From NCBI RefSeq assembly GCF_001705435.1, contig NZ_MDEN01000060.1:1-64000 (forward strand): a stretch of 64,000 bases of DNA. The letters run 5' to 3'. Position 1 is the first letter of the stretch. Each line of letters starts with the position of its first letter. Source of the DNA: Pseudomonas graminis. GTDB taxonomy: Bacteria; Pseudomonadota; Gammaproteobacteria; Pseudomonadales; Pseudomonadaceae. The notes beneath the pieces are model-generated. The model did not search any database, was not told where the DNA came from, and worked only from the letters and a program-made list of their open reading frames with translations. Shown here one piece after another: positions 1 to 10,469 of the stretch. The position numbers were made by a program, and so were the translations under genes.

Positions 1-51
1 GTCCAACTCTTTGATTATCAAGGAGTTTTCCGTTTCGTCTGCGCCGGAAGT

Positions 52-86
52 GGGGCGAATTATAGACAGATCCAGAGACGCGTCAA
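52..86 (-). promoter_or_regulatory. Strong sigma-70 promoter of stable-RNA type, reading out of the left edge
   Basis: On the minus strand a TTGACG -35 (86 to 81) and a perfect TATAAT -10 (64 to 59) are separated by 16 bases and followed by a GC-rich discriminator. Transcription would start near position 52 and run off the window to the left. An imperfect inverted repeat at about 6-27 lies in the predicted transcript. Near-consensus boxes with a GC-rich discriminator are typical of rRNA or tRNA operons under stringent control. The RNA itself is outside the window, so its identity is inferred. Confidence 0.6.
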
Positions 87-94
87 GCACTTAT

Positions 95-718
95 TTAAAC
101 TTTAGTGGGAACACTGCTGCTCTTAACCCGTCGACGCTGTATACGCTTAGCAATTGCGGGGATCCGCAGCACCAGAAGCAACGCGCCAATCGTTGCATAG
201 ACAGCCCACTCCTTCAGATCCGCCCGCACGATCCACAGCATATGCAGCAAACCCAGGCCCAAAATCAGGTAACTGAGCCGATGAAGTTTCTTCCAGCGCA
301 TTCCCAAACGGCGCTGGCTATAGCGATTGGACGTGACCGCCAGCGACAACAGCCCCAGGAAACCCAGCGCCCCGACAATAATGTAGGGCCGTTTGACCAG
401 TTCTACGCCCAACTGCGCCCAGTCAAAGCCCAGGATAAAAAAGCCATAACCCAGCATGTGCAGCGACACATACGTGAAACACCACAGCCCCAACTGCCGG
501 CGAACGGCGATCCATCCGGGCCAGCCCGTCGTGCGCTGCAATGGGGTCATCGCCAGCGTGATCAAAAGCAGGATCAACGTCCCCAAGCCCAAGCGATCAA
601 CTAGCACCTTTCCAGGATCAGGCCCCAAAGCAAAAATCCACGCCTGGTAGAGCCAATACAGGGGGACCAAAGCCGCTGCGACGAACACCGACACACGCCA
701 GTAGATGAAACGCATCAA
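95..718 (-). CDS. msrQ: MsrQ, heme-binding membrane subunit of the MsrPQ methionine sulfoxide reductase
   Basis: This 207-residue inner-membrane protein of the ferric-reductase-like (YedZ) family passes electrons from the quinone pool or a flavin reductase to periplasmic MsrP. Five to six hydrophobic segments are visible (about residues 9-30, 45-60, 75-98, 110-128, 148-165 and 170-187). Membrane histidines likely to bind heme occur in [16 protein letters not shown] and GLLHMLW. The length fits the family (about 200 residues). Its start overlaps the end of msrP by 4 bases, which implies translational coupling. Confidence 0.93.
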   Translation of the reverse strand: MMRFIYWRVSVFVAAALVPLYWLYQAWIFALGPDPGKVLVDRLGLGTLILLLITLAMTPLQRTTGWPGWIAVRRQLGLWCFTYVSLHMLGYGFFILGFDWAQLGVELVKRPYIIVGALGFLGLLSLAVTSNRYSQRRLGMRWKKLHRLSYLILGLGLLHMLWIVRADLKEWAVYATIGALLLVLRIPAIAKRIQRRRVKSSSVPTKV

Positions 719-1728
719 TAGTTTTTCCGTAGGTCCAGGCCTGTATAAAGAGAAGCAACCTGCTCCCCGTACCCGTTAAACATCTCGGTCTGGCGAATAT
801 TCGGGCTGAACAGCCCGCTGGGCAGACGCCGCTCGCGTGCCTGGGTCCAGCGTGGATGATCAACCGTCGGGTTCACATTGGCATAGAAACCGTACTCGCT
901 TGCCGCAATGCTTTGCCAGGTCGTCTTCGGTTGCTCGCTTGTCAGACTGATGCGTACGATGGACTTCACACTTTTAAAGCCATACTTCCAAGGCACCACC
1001 AGACGCAACGGCGCGCCGTTCTGATTGGGCAGTTCCCGTCCATACATGCCCACCGCCAGAATCGCGAGCGGGTTCATCGCCTCATCCAGACGAAGCCCTT
1101 CTACATAAGGCCAGTCGATCAACGCAAAGCCGGAGCGCTGGCCGGGCATGGTCTTCGGGTCCTGCAGCGTTTCAAACCGGATGTATTTGGCATTCGCCGT
1201 CGGTTCAACCTGCTTGAGCAGCTCGGAGATCGGGAAGCCCAGCCATGGAATCACCATCGACCACGCTTCTACGCAGCGCAGACGATAGATACGCTCTTCC
1301 AGCTGATAGGGCTTCATGAAGTCTTCGAGTGCGTAGCGGCCAGGCTTGGCCACCTCCCCGTCAATGACGACGCTCCACGGTTCGGTTTTCAGCGAGCCGG
1401 CGTTTTGCGCGGGATCACCCTTGTCGGTGCCGAACTCGTAGAAGTTGTTGTAGTGGGTCGCGTCCTTGAACGGCGTAATCGTCTCGTCCTTGACGGTAAC
1501 GGCTTGCCACTTCGTTGAAGGTAACTTGCCTTTGAACCAGTCAGGGGCAGCGCCGGCTTCGACGTCGGTATAGCGCGAGGCTTCTTCGGCTTGCGCCCAG
1601 CGAGGCATTGCGCTGACGGCGAGCCCCGCAAGACTGCTTCCGAGCAATGCGCGACGCGAGAGATAAAAGGATTCGGGTGTGACATCCGACTCTTTGCAAT
1701 CGGATGTAGAGGGGATCTTGATCAGCAT
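715..1728 (-). CDS. msrP: MsrP, periplasmic molybdopterin methionine sulfoxide reductase catalytic subunit
   Basis: This 337-residue molybdoenzyme of the sulfite-oxidase fold (YedY) reduces methionine sulfoxide in periplasmic proteins damaged by reactive chlorine or oxygen species. The N-terminus carries a Tat signal: Ser-Arg-Arg at residues 24-26, a hydrophobic stretch to about 42, and a likely AQA cleavage site at 45-47. The cofactor is therefore inserted before export. Cys152 in the RCVEAW motif is the expected molybdenum ligand. The gene is first in a two-gene operon with msrQ, joined by an ATGA overlap. Confidence 0.95.
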   Translation of the reverse strand: MLIKIPSTSDCKESDVTPESFYLSRRALLGSSLAGLAVSAMPRWAQAEEASRYTDVEAGAAPDWFKGKLPSTKWQAVTVKDETITPFKDATHYNNFYEFGTDKGDPAQNAGSLKTEPWSVVIDGEVAKPGRYALEDFMKPYQLEERIYRLRCVEAWSMVIPWLGFPISELLKQVEPTANAKYIRFETLQDPKTMPGQRSGFALIDWPYVEGLRLDEAMNPLAILAVGMYGRELPNQNGAPLRLVVPWKYGFKSVKSIVRISLTSEQPKTTWQSIAASEYGFYANVNPTVDHPRWTQARERRLPSGLFSPNIRQTEMFNGYGEQVASLYTGLDLRKNY

Positions 1729-1799
1729 GATGACTCCGCAGCTATGGAGAACTGAAGCATCTATAGCGGCGGAGTATGCGGGAAATAACGGTCGGCGAA

Positions 1800-2648
1800 C
1801 TACCTCTGGCGACGTAGACGCAGCAGGTACTGGATAGGACCGGAAGCTGCATATCCAAGGAAAATTAGCAGCAGAATGCGCGGCGGATCACTGAACACCA
1901 CAGCGAATACCAAAACGACGGCCAGAATCGCAACAAACGGCACCCGCCCTTTCAGATCCAGCTCTTTGAAGCTGTTGTACTTGATGTTGCTGACCATCAG
2001 CATGCCCGCTGCCGCGACCAATAGTGCAACCAGAAACGACAGTTTCGAACCCTGGATGCCGTAATCGCTGAACGCCCAGACGGTGCCCGCGACAACGCCT
2101 GCGGCGGCAGGACTTGCCAGGCCAATGAAGTAACGCTTGTCCGCCTTGCCCACCTGGGTGTTGAACCGGGCCAGACGCAACGCTGCCCCCGCAACATAGA
2201 TGAAGGCGACCATCCAGCCGACCTTGCCCATGTCACCCAGCGCCCAGCCAAACGCCAACAGCGCCGGCGCCACGCCAAAAGCGACCATATCGGACAACGA
2301 GTCGTACTCTGCGCCGAATGCGCTCTGGGTGTTTGTCATCCGCGCAACACGGCCGTCCAGACCATCCAGGACCATGGCAACGAAGATGGCGATGGCGGAG
2401 AACGCGAAGTATTTGCTCGCGCTCGCCTGATCACCCGCGCTCAATGCACTCTGCGCACTCATGGCGCTGATGATTGCGTAGAAGCCGGCGAACAGGTTCG
2501 CAGTGGTGAACAGATTGGGTAGCAGGTAGATCCCGCGATGGCGCACCTGGCGCCCCTCGTCGTCGTGACCCTCTTCAATGTGTTCATCAATCGGTAGCAG
2601 GCTTTCGGCGTCAGCAGCCTTGTTCGGCTCTTCGGGACGTTCGCTCAT
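1800..2648 (-). CDS. pssA: PssA, CDP-diacylglycerol-serine O-phosphatidyltransferase
   Basis: PssA makes phosphatidylserine from CDP-diacylglycerol and serine, the first committed step to phosphatidylethanolamine. It belongs to the integral-membrane CDP-alcohol phosphatidyltransferase family. The family signature DG-x2-AR-x8-G-x3-D-x3-D is complete at residues 98-120, and several membrane segments follow. The start at MSERPEE is preferred over an ATG 33 bases upstream because AAGG lies 8 bases before it and because known Pseudomonas PssA proteins begin this way; this gives 282 residues. The gene lies downstream of ilvC, behind a terminator. Confidence 0.93.
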   Translation of the reverse strand: MSERPEEPNKAADAESLLPIDEHIEEGHDDEGRQVRHRGIYLLPNLFTTANLFAGFYAIISAMSAQSALSAGDQASASKYFAFSAIAIFVAMVLDGLDGRVARMTNTQSAFGAEYDSLSDMVAFGVAPALLAFGWALGDMGKVGWMVAFIYVAGAALRLARFNTQVGKADKRYFIGLASPAAAGVVAGTVWAFSDYGIQGSKLSFLVALLVAAAGMLMVSNIKYNSFKELDLKGRVPFVAILAVVLVFAVVFSDPPRILLLIFLGYAASGPIQYLLRLRRQR

Positions 2649-2742
2649 GGACAATACCTTGCAGCTGAAGAATTTCGACAAATGCTTGTGGCCTCTGGGC
2701 CGACAAACGATGCAGCTTTATACCAGATGAGCCCCCATAACG

Positions 2743-2772
2743 AAAAAACGCGACCCGAGGGCCGCGTTTTTT
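2743..2772 (-). terminator. Bidirectional rho-independent terminator after ilvC
   Basis: An A6-CGCG arm pairs with a CGCG-T6 arm, with a further CCC/GGG pairing inside across one mismatch. On either strand the hairpin ends in a run of six T. It lies 24 bases beyond the ilvC stop codon and about 95 bases before pssA, so it should end the ilvIHC transcript. Confidence 0.85.
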
Positions 2773-2796
2773 CCTGCAGGAACCTGATCGGTGATC

Positions 2797-4351
<1,555 letters not shown>

Positions 4352-4353
4352 GG

Positions 4354-6078
4354 TTATGTCCGCTCCGTCTTGCTCAGCCACATGTCACGCATGGACCCAT
4401 CTCTGATCTGCATCGGATAGACGTGCTCGCCGATATCGACCTTGATATCGAGGAACACCAGCCGATCTTTCATGGCGAACGCTTCTTCCATCTTCGGCTT
4501 CAGGTCCTTGAGATCGGTGATGCGCATGCCGACGTGCCCGTAAGCCTCGACCAGCTTCACGAAGTCAGGCAGCGACTCCATGTAGGAATGCGAGTGACGA
4601 CCGCTGTAGCTCATGTCCTGCCACTGACGGACCATGCCGAGCACGCCGTTGTTGAGCAGGATGATCTTCACCGGCAGGTTGTACTGCAGACAGGTCGACA
4701 GCTCCTGAATGTTCATCTGAATGCTGCCTTCGCCGGTGACGCAGGCGACATTGTCATTCGGGAAACTCAGCGCAACCCCCATCGCGGCCGGCAGGCCGAA
4801 GCCCATGGTGCCGAGACCGCCGGAGTTGATCCAGCGATTGGGTTTGTTGAAGCGGTAGTACTGAGCCGCGAACATCTGGTGCTGCCCCACATCGGAGGTG
4901 ACGTAGGCATCGCCTTTGGTCACTTCGCACAGCGTCTCGATTACAGTCTGCGGCTTGATGACGCTTCCGTCGCCACGGTTGTACGGGAACAGGTCACCGC
5001 CGGCGCGCCATTCTTCGATCTGCTTCCACCACGTCGCGACCGACTCCTTGTTAGGGGTTTCGGCGAGCTCTTTGAGGGTCGCAACCATCTCGGTCAGCAC
5101 GCTCTCGACCGGCCCGACGATTGGCACGTCGGCCTTGATGGTCTTGGAGATGGACGCCGGGTCGATGTCGACGTGAATGATTTTGGCGTTCGGGCAGAAT
5201 TTCGCCGGCCCGTTGATCACGCGATCGTCGAACCGCGCGCCCACCGCAAGAATCACATCGGCGTGATGCATTGCCAGGTTGGCGGTGTAGCTGCCATGCA
5301 TCCCCAGCATGCCGACGAACTGGCGATCGGTGCCTGGATAAGCACCCAGGCCCATCAACGTGTTGGTGACCGGAGCGTTCAATTGCTGCGCCAGGTCGGT
5401 CAATGGCGCCGAACCGTTGCCCATGATCACTCCGCCGCCTGCATAGATGACCGGGCGCTTGGCCGCGACCAGCATTTCCACGGCCTTGCGGATCTGGCCG
5501 GAATGGCCGCGGACCGCCGGGCTGTAGGAGCGCAGCTTGGCTTTCTTGGGGAAGATGTATTCGAACTTCTCTGCCGGGTTGGTCATGTCTTTCGGGATAT
5601 CGACGACGACAGGACCAGGACGACCGGATTGGGCCAGGTAGAACGCCTTCTTCAGGACCTCCGGGATCTCCGACGGGTGTTTGATCATGAAGCTGTGCTT
5701 CACGATTGGCCGGGAGATACCGATCATGTCGGTTTCCTGGAACGCGTCGGTACCGACCATGTTGCTCGGGACCTGACCGGACAGCACCACCATTGGAATC
5801 GAATCCATGTAGGCGGTCGCGATACCGGTGATGGCATTGGTTGCGCCGGGACCCGAAGTCACCAGCACAACGCCTGCCTTGCCGGTGGCGCGGGCGTAAC
5901 CGTCAGCCATGTGAGTCGCGGCCTGTTCGTGACGAACAAGGATATGGCTCACAGCCGGTTCTTTGAACAGCGCGTCGTATATATGCAGGAGGGCACCGCC
6001 AGGGTACCCGTAGATGTGCTCTACGCCTTCGTCACGCAAAAAGCGGACGACCATTTCAGCGCCAGATAAAAGCTCCAC
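4354..6078 (-). CDS. ilvI: IlvI, acetolactate synthase large (catalytic) subunit
   Basis: This thiamine-diphosphate enzyme condenses two pyruvates, or pyruvate with 2-oxobutyrate, at the head of branched-chain amino acid synthesis. The catalytic glutamate lies in [16 protein letters not shown] near residue 47. The ThDP/Mg motif is GEGSIQMN followed by IILLNN in the C-terminal domain. The start is taken as the GTG at 6078, which gives 574 residues. It is preceded by GAGGTG at a 6-base distance, and known pseudomonad IlvI proteins begin with this ELLSGAEM sequence. An ATG 39 bases upstream is less likely. First gene of ilvI-ilvH-ilvC. Confidence 0.96.
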   Translation of the reverse strand: MELLSGAEMVVRFLRDEGVEHIYGYPGGALLHIYDALFKEPAVSHILVRHEQAATHMADGYARATGKAGVVLVTSGPGATNAITGIATAYMDSIPMVVLSGQVPSNMVGTDAFQETDMIGISRPIVKHSFMIKHPSEIPEVLKKAFYLAQSGRPGPVVVDIPKDMTNPAEKFEYIFPKKAKLRSYSPAVRGHSGQIRKAVEMLVAAKRPVIYAGGGVIMGNGSAPLTDLAQQLNAPVTNTLMGLGAYPGTDRQFVGMLGMHGSYTANLAMHHADVILAVGARFDDRVINGPAKFCPNAKIIHVDIDPASISKTIKADVPIVGPVESVLTEMVATLKELAETPNKESVATWWKQIEEWRAGGDLFPYNRGDGSVIKPQTVIETLCEVTKGDAYVTSDVGQHQMFAAQYYRFNKPNRWINSGGLGTMGFGLPAAMGVALSFPNDNVACVTGEGSIQMNIQELSTCLQYNLPVKIILLNNGVLGMVRQWQDMSYSGRHSHSYMESLPDFVKLVEAYGHVGMRITDLKDLKPKMEEAFAMKDRLVFLDIKVDIGEHVYPMQIRDGSMRDMWLSKTERT

Positions 6079-6488
6079 GTTGTTCACCTCTAAAACGCCA
6101 GAATACCGTCCACACAAGCGAGGAGACGGGTCTTAATAGGTTTACTGCAAAGCAGAGCATGAGCGACGGTGGTCGCCGACTACGTCAGCACTGACTGAGC
6201 AAGTATTGGGATCGCCCCTTAAGTGTTTCGGGGTCTTCCCACCCAGCGCGAGGTAACGCGTTGCGGGTGTTACGGGTCGGCGCGGGTGTGCGCCTCATGA
6301 TCTACCGAGACGGTCTGCTTCTGGCAGTCCCTCTACAGCGAACTTTGGATTGTTCGGATTCGCCCCTCTCAAGTCAAGTCATCGATGCGCTTTCTTCGTC
6401 CACTGCCCGCCAAAAGGCACCGAATGAGGTCGTAGCGACCCGCTTGTGATAGGTTTCCGGCCATTGCCACAGAAGTAAGGAACCGGGA
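6079..6488 (-). promoter_or_regulatory. 410-base region upstream of ilvI with promoter candidate and possible leader
   Basis: No clear gene lies here. On the minus strand TTGACT (6377 to 6372) and AACAAT (6354 to 6349), 17 bases apart, form a reasonable promoter. It would give an ilvI leader of about 265 bases. The leader could contain a 37-codon ORF (6298 to 6185) and an imperfect hairpin at 6208-6240 (GGGA/TCCC plus CCCC/GGGG). The small ORF is not rich in Leu, Val or Ile and has a weak ribosome site, so classical attenuation is not supported. The region also carries the upstream sequence of the divergent DUF4124 gene. Confidence 0.35.
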
Positions 6489-6917
6489 ATGCGCTGGATG
6501 ATTCTTGCAGCGACGCTGACACTGGCCGTCGCCCCGGCGGTCGGCCAGGCCGCGCAGATATACAAATGGGTGGACGCTCAGGGCGTCACGCATTTCGACG
6601 CCCAGCCGCCTGCCGGGCAGACAGCACAGGAAATCAATACAGGGAGCCCCGTCTCCGCCCCACCTGCCCCGCCCCCGCAGAACCAGGAGGGAGCACGGGA
6701 GCAGGAGGCGGTCGATGCCAAGGTCAGAAAACAGGTTGCCGCTCAGGAAGCCAAGCGCAAAGAAGCGTGCGACGAACAGCGAACCAATCTTGCCCAACTG
6801 CAGAACAACCCTCGGGTACGGCAGGAGGTGAATGGCGAGTTCAGGCGTTTCACGGAAGAAGAGCGGCAGGCCCGCATCGTCGAGGTCAAGCAGTACCTCG
6901 ACGATCAATGCAACTGA
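6489..6917 (+). CDS. DUF4124 domain-containing exported protein
   Basis: This is a 142-residue predicted periplasmic protein. It has a signal peptide (residues 1-21, cleavage near GQA-A) followed directly by a DUF4124 motif (QIYKWVDAQGVTHFDAQPP), a short beta-rich module common in proteobacterial envelope proteins. The middle is proline-rich, and the C-terminal half is charged and probably helical or coiled coil, with two cysteines. Function is unknown. AAGGA lies just before the start. The 3' end meets convergent yqcC with three bases between the stops. Confidence 0.85.
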   Translation: MRWMILAATLTLAVAPAVGQAAQIYKWVDAQGVTHFDAQPPAGQTAQEINTGSPVSAPPAPPPQNQEGAREQEAVDAKVRKQVAAQEAKRKEACDEQRTNLAQLQNNPRVRQEVNGEFRRFTEEERQARIVEVKQYLDDQCN

Positions 6918-6920
6918 GGG

Positions 6921-7250
6921 TCAGACCGCCTCGGTAATCAACCGGTCGAAGTCTTTCAGCAGCGCCAGCAAGTTGCGTGCTTCGCGGATACGGCTGGCGT
7001 ATACCATCTCCGCCATTTCCAGAATGCCGGATGCCGTGGGCAACGGCATATCCTGCTCAAGGATGATCTTCATGCGTGGCAGGAAGATCCATTGCAGCCA
7101 CTGATCAAAATCCAGCGTGTCGACGCAGAAGGGTTCACGGCTTGACAGCGACTCGTCGCTGGGCGGCACTTCCTTCCACCATCCCAGGACTCGCAATTCG
7201 CGCTCGATCAACAGCAATTGGTCAGCGATTTTCGGAAAGCGTTTATCCAT
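6921..7250 (-). CDS. yqcC: YqcC family protein
   Basis: This 109-residue cytoplasmic protein of the YqcC (DUF446) family is largely helical. The conserved features include RELRVLGWW near the N-terminus, the central LDFDQWLQWIFLPRMK segment and a helical C-terminus. Biochemical function is not established. The start at MDKRFPK overlaps the end of the upstream lipoprotein gene by 8 bases, so the gene is the last member of the mrcB operon. An in-frame start 63 bases further upstream lies inside that gene and is less likely. Confidence 0.85.
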   Translation of the reverse strand: MDKRFPKIADQLLLIERELRVLGWWKEVPPSDESLSSREPFCVDTLDFDQWLQWIFLPRMKIILEQDMPLPTASGILEMAEMVYASRIREARNLLALLKDFDRLITEAV

Positions 7251-7983
7251 TGGCTTTCTGCCGCGCCAACGCTGCACCGGCGGCGTCACCCTGCTTTTCC
7301 CGCGATTGGGCAATCAGGCCCCAAAGACTGGCTTGAAGGCTCGCGCGACCGTTGGCGTAGGTCAGAGCACGACGGGCCAATTGCTCAGCCTGAGGCGCAT
7401 CGCCCTGGGCCAGACGCACTTGCGCCAGACGGTAGAGGACCTGGGGCTCACGGGGGGCAACACGTTGAGCACGCTCAAGGCTCGATGATGCGCCGTTGAG
7501 ATCGCCACCGGACTGCTGCTGCTGAGCGGTGGTGAGCAACGCCAGCACCGGCCCATCCAGTTGCTCGTCTTCTGACAACCCGCCGCTGGACGCAGACGGA
7601 ATGCCAGTCGGCGCCGAGGCCGGCATGTTGTAGGTATTGCTTGTCGCTGGCGGCGGTGTGTACGTATTGTTCACTGGGGCCTGATTAACCGGCGCAGTGC
7701 TGATCGGCGCCGTAGCGGGTGGCACGAACGTCGAAATAGGCGCACCACTGGCGTTGGCGCCGCCGGGTACCATGACCGTGACACCAGAATCTTCCTGAAT
7801 CGTCTGCGACTGCGCGGGTGCCTGTACCGGCGCGCGATAGGTGTTGCTGCGAGTAGACGAAACGCGCTCGCCGTTTGAAACGCGTGACCCTGAATCGACC
7901 ACCGGAATCGCACTGCGCGTCTGGGACGCGCAACCGTTGAGCAAAGCCAGAGCCGTTACAGCCGGAATCCACCACTTGTTCAC
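7243..7983 (-). CDS. lpoP: TPR-containing outer-membrane lipoprotein, likely PBP1b activator LpoP
   Basis: The 246-residue product has a lipoprotein signal with lipobox LNGC, the Cys at about residue 18. A long Pro/Thr/Ala-rich linker (about 30-130) follows, then a C-terminal helical region with TPR-like repeats (about 140-246). In P. aeruginosa the TPR lipoprotein encoded next to ponB, LpoP, activates PBP1b from the outer membrane. The same layout and position directly after mrcB support that identity here. The start is GTG with GAGGATG just upstream. It lies 31 bases after mrcB and overlaps yqcC by 8. Confidence 0.8.
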   Translation of the reverse strand: MNKWWIPAVTALALLNGCASQTRSAIPVVDSGSRVSNGERVSSTRSNTYRAPVQAPAQSQTIQEDSGVTVMVPGGANASGAPISTFVPPATAPISTAPVNQAPVNNTYTPPPATSNTYNMPASAPTGIPSASSGGLSEDEQLDGPVLALLTTAQQQQSGGDLNGASSSLERAQRVAPREPQVLYRLAQVRLAQGDAPQAEQLARRALTYANGRASLQASLWGLIAQSREKQGDAAGAALARQKANG

Positions 7984-8014
7984 GTCACATCCTCTTTGCT
8001 TAATTCAACCAGGC

Positions 8015-10336
8015 TTAGTTCAACCAGCCCTTGACCCAGTCCATCACCGAATCGGCAGGCGCTGCTGCCCCACCGCAGGTCGGGCCGGGTTGCGGCTCAC
8101 TGCCGCGAATATACGGCATCTGTACGGCGTTCGGGCAGCTGGCGTCGGTGCCTTCGCCGGTACTGGCATTGACCCAGGCCTGCACGACGTTATCAGGCAT
8201 CGCCATGTCCAGCGGCAGCGGATCGGCTTTCTTCATGAAGCTGGTCCAGATCTGCAGTGCGCCGGTGGCCCCAGTGAACGGCGTCTTGCCGTTGTCGTCG
8301 CGGCCCATCCAGACGATCGCCAGCAAGTCCTGGCTGAAGCCGGCAAACCAGCTGTCGCGCGAGTCGTTGGTGGTGCCTGACTTGCCCGCCAGATTCAGGG
8401 TGCTCGGCAGCACGTTGTACACCGATTTACCCGTACCCTCGCGCATCACCCGCTGCATGGCGTTCTGCAGCAAATAGATCGAACCCGGGTCGAAACGTTG
8501 CTGAATCTGGAACGGGTAGCGCTTGAGCGGCTCCCCTTCGGCGGTCAGTACGCTGCGAATCCCGCGCAACGGCGTGTTGAAGCCGCCGCTGGCGATGGTC
8601 TGGTACATCGTCGCCACTTCGATCGGCGTCAGCGCGCCAGCCCCCAGGAGCATCGACGGGAACGCCGGCCACTCGCGAGTGACGCCCAGCTTGGTCAGGG
8701 TTTTGAAGACATTCGGAATGCCCAGGTCCAGACCCAGCTTAGCGCTGGACAGGTTGTAGGAATGCGCCAGGCCCTGATACAGGAAAATGTTGCCGTGGGC
8801 TTTGTGATCGTAGTTCTGCGGTTTCCAGATCTGGCCGTCGGCGCCTTTCACCTGAAAAGGCTCGTCGGGAATCCAGCTGGTCAGCGAGTACTGCTGCGGA
8901 CGCTCGAGAGCGGTCAGATAGATGGCCGGCTTGACCAACGACCCGATCGGCCGAACGGCATCCAGCGCCCGGTTGAAACCCGCGAAGCCTGCCTGGCGGC
9001 TGCCGATCAGCGCCTGGACTTCGCCGGTCTCCGGATTGGTCACGACCATGGCCGTTTCCATCTCGTCCGCGCCTTTGCGGCCCGAAATCCTGGCGAAGCT
9101 TTCACGCACGGCAGCTTCGGATTTCATCTGCAGAATAGGGTCGAAACTGGTGAAGATCCGCAGGCCCTCTTCGGTCAAGTCCTCGTCGCGGTAGTCCTGA
9201 CGCAGCTGGCGTTTGACCAGATCAAGGAAGTCCGGGAACGAGCTGTCGGCCAGCGATCCGACTTTGCTCACGCCAAGCGGCATCTTCTTCGCAGCCGCAA
9301 CCACTTCGGGGGTGGCGACACCCTGTTGTTCAAGCAGATCGAGGACCAGATTGCGACGCTCCAGCGCACGCTCGGGATTGCGGCGCGGGTTGTAATACGA
9401 AGGCCCCTTGACCAGACCGACCAGCAAGGCGACCTGATGCAGCTTCAACTCCGACAGCGGCTGACTGAAGAAATACTGACTCGCCAGACCAAAGCCGTGG
9501 ACCGCGCGCTGACCGTCCTGCCCCACGAACACTTCGTTGAGGTAGGCCTCGAGAATCTCCTGCTTGCTGTAATGAATCTCCAGCAGAACTGCCATCATCG
9601 CTTCGGTCAGCTTGCGGGTGATGCTGCGCTCGTTGGTCAGGTAGAAGTTCTTGACCAGTTGCTGAGTCAGCGTCGATCCGCCCTGGCGCATCTGGCCAGC
9701 GGAAGCGTTGATCCAGAAAGCTCGCAGGATCCCCTTCGGCGATACGCCGAAGTGATGGTAGAAATCCCGATCTTCGACGGTGACGAGCGTATCGAGCAAA
9801 TAAGGCGGCGCCTGATCGAGCTTGATCAGAATCCGGTCTTCGAGATTCTTCGGGTACAAGCCGCCGATCATCAGGGGCTCAAGCCGCGCGACAGCAAGCT
9901 TGGCGCCATTGGCGGCGCTCAGTTCCGCGACGTAATCGCCGGAGAAGCGCACGTGAATCTGCTGAGCCGGATCAGCGCCTTCATAGAACTGGAAGCCGCG
10001 GGTGTTGAGATCGACAGTGTTGCCGTTGACCGCGGCAGCGCCCGGCCCGTTGGCCACACCTTCACGACGATAGCCCAGCGCATCGAGTTCCAGAAGGAAG
10101 TCATCGCGTGAAAGCTTCTGGCCGACGAACAGCTCCAGTGGCCGTGCATAGACCTTGGCCGGAATGGTCCAGCGCTTGCCGGAGAATTTTTCCTGGACGA
10201 TGGAATCCAGGTAAACGGCGAAGCAGCCAAGGATCACCAGCCCGACAAGACTGAGTTTCAGGGCCCAGCCCAACAGGCTGCGCAGGCGGCTGTTGGTGGG
10301 TTTGGGGGATTTTTTCGGGGTGCGGGATCGGGTCAT
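8015..10336 (-). CDS. mrcB: Penicillin-binding protein 1B, bifunctional peptidoglycan glycosyltransferase/transpeptidase
   Basis: This 773-residue class A PBP polymerises lipid II and cross-links peptides in the periplasm. In order it has a basic cytoplasmic tail, a membrane segment at about residues 21-43, a UvrB-like small domain (about 65-150), a GT51 domain and a transpeptidase domain. The GT51 domain carries the catalytic Glu in VEDRDFYHHFG and the QGGSTLTQQ motif. The transpeptidase motifs are SLVK (nucleophile Ser), SYN and KSGT. The gene heads the operon mrcB-lpoP-yqcC. A TATAAT sequence sits only 8 bases before the ATG. Confidence 0.95.
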   Translation of the reverse strand: MTRSRTPKKSPKPTNSRLRSLLGWALKLSLVGLVILGCFAVYLDSIVQEKFSGKRWTIPAKVYARPLELFVGQKLSRDDFLLELDALGYRREGVANGPGAAAVNGNTVDLNTRGFQFYEGADPAQQIHVRFSGDYVAELSAANGAKLAVARLEPLMIGGLYPKNLEDRILIKLDQAPPYLLDTLVTVEDRDFYHHFGVSPKGILRAFWINASAGQMRQGGSTLTQQLVKNFYLTNERSITRKLTEAMMAVLLEIHYSKQEILEAYLNEVFVGQDGQRAVHGFGLASQYFFSQPLSELKLHQVALLVGLVKGPSYYNPRRNPERALERRNLVLDLLEQQGVATPEVVAAAKKMPLGVSKVGSLADSSFPDFLDLVKRQLRQDYRDEDLTEEGLRIFTSFDPILQMKSEAAVRESFARISGRKGADEMETAMVVTNPETGEVQALIGSRQAGFAGFNRALDAVRPIGSLVKPAIYLTALERPQQYSLTSWIPDEPFQVKGADGQIWKPQNYDHKAHGNIFLYQGLAHSYNLSSAKLGLDLGIPNVFKTLTKLGVTREWPAFPSMLLGAGALTPIEVATMYQTIASGGFNTPLRGIRSVLTAEGEPLKRYPFQIQQRFDPGSIYLLQNAMQRVMREGTGKSVYNVLPSTLNLAGKSGTTNDSRDSWFAGFSQDLLAIVWMGRDDNGKTPFTGATGALQIWTSFMKKADPLPLDMAMPDNVVQAWVNASTGEGTDASCPNAVQMPYIRGSEPQPGPTCGGAAAPADSVMDWVKGWLN

Positions 10337-10469
10337 GGCGGCGGATTATACGCACTTTCAAAGCCCCCGACAGACCGCCCTTTAAGCGGTTTGCAGCAAT
10401 GGCTCCAGCGGCCATAATGGCCGCCTTTCGCTACTTCTCTATCGCCTTATCACCTTTCAAGGATCGTCC

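Noticed and set aside
6261..6449. 62-codon plus-strand ORF between ilvI and the DUF4124 gene
   Set aside because: No ribosome site, no recognisable protein features, and it overlaps the better-supported ilvI promoter and leader on the other strand.
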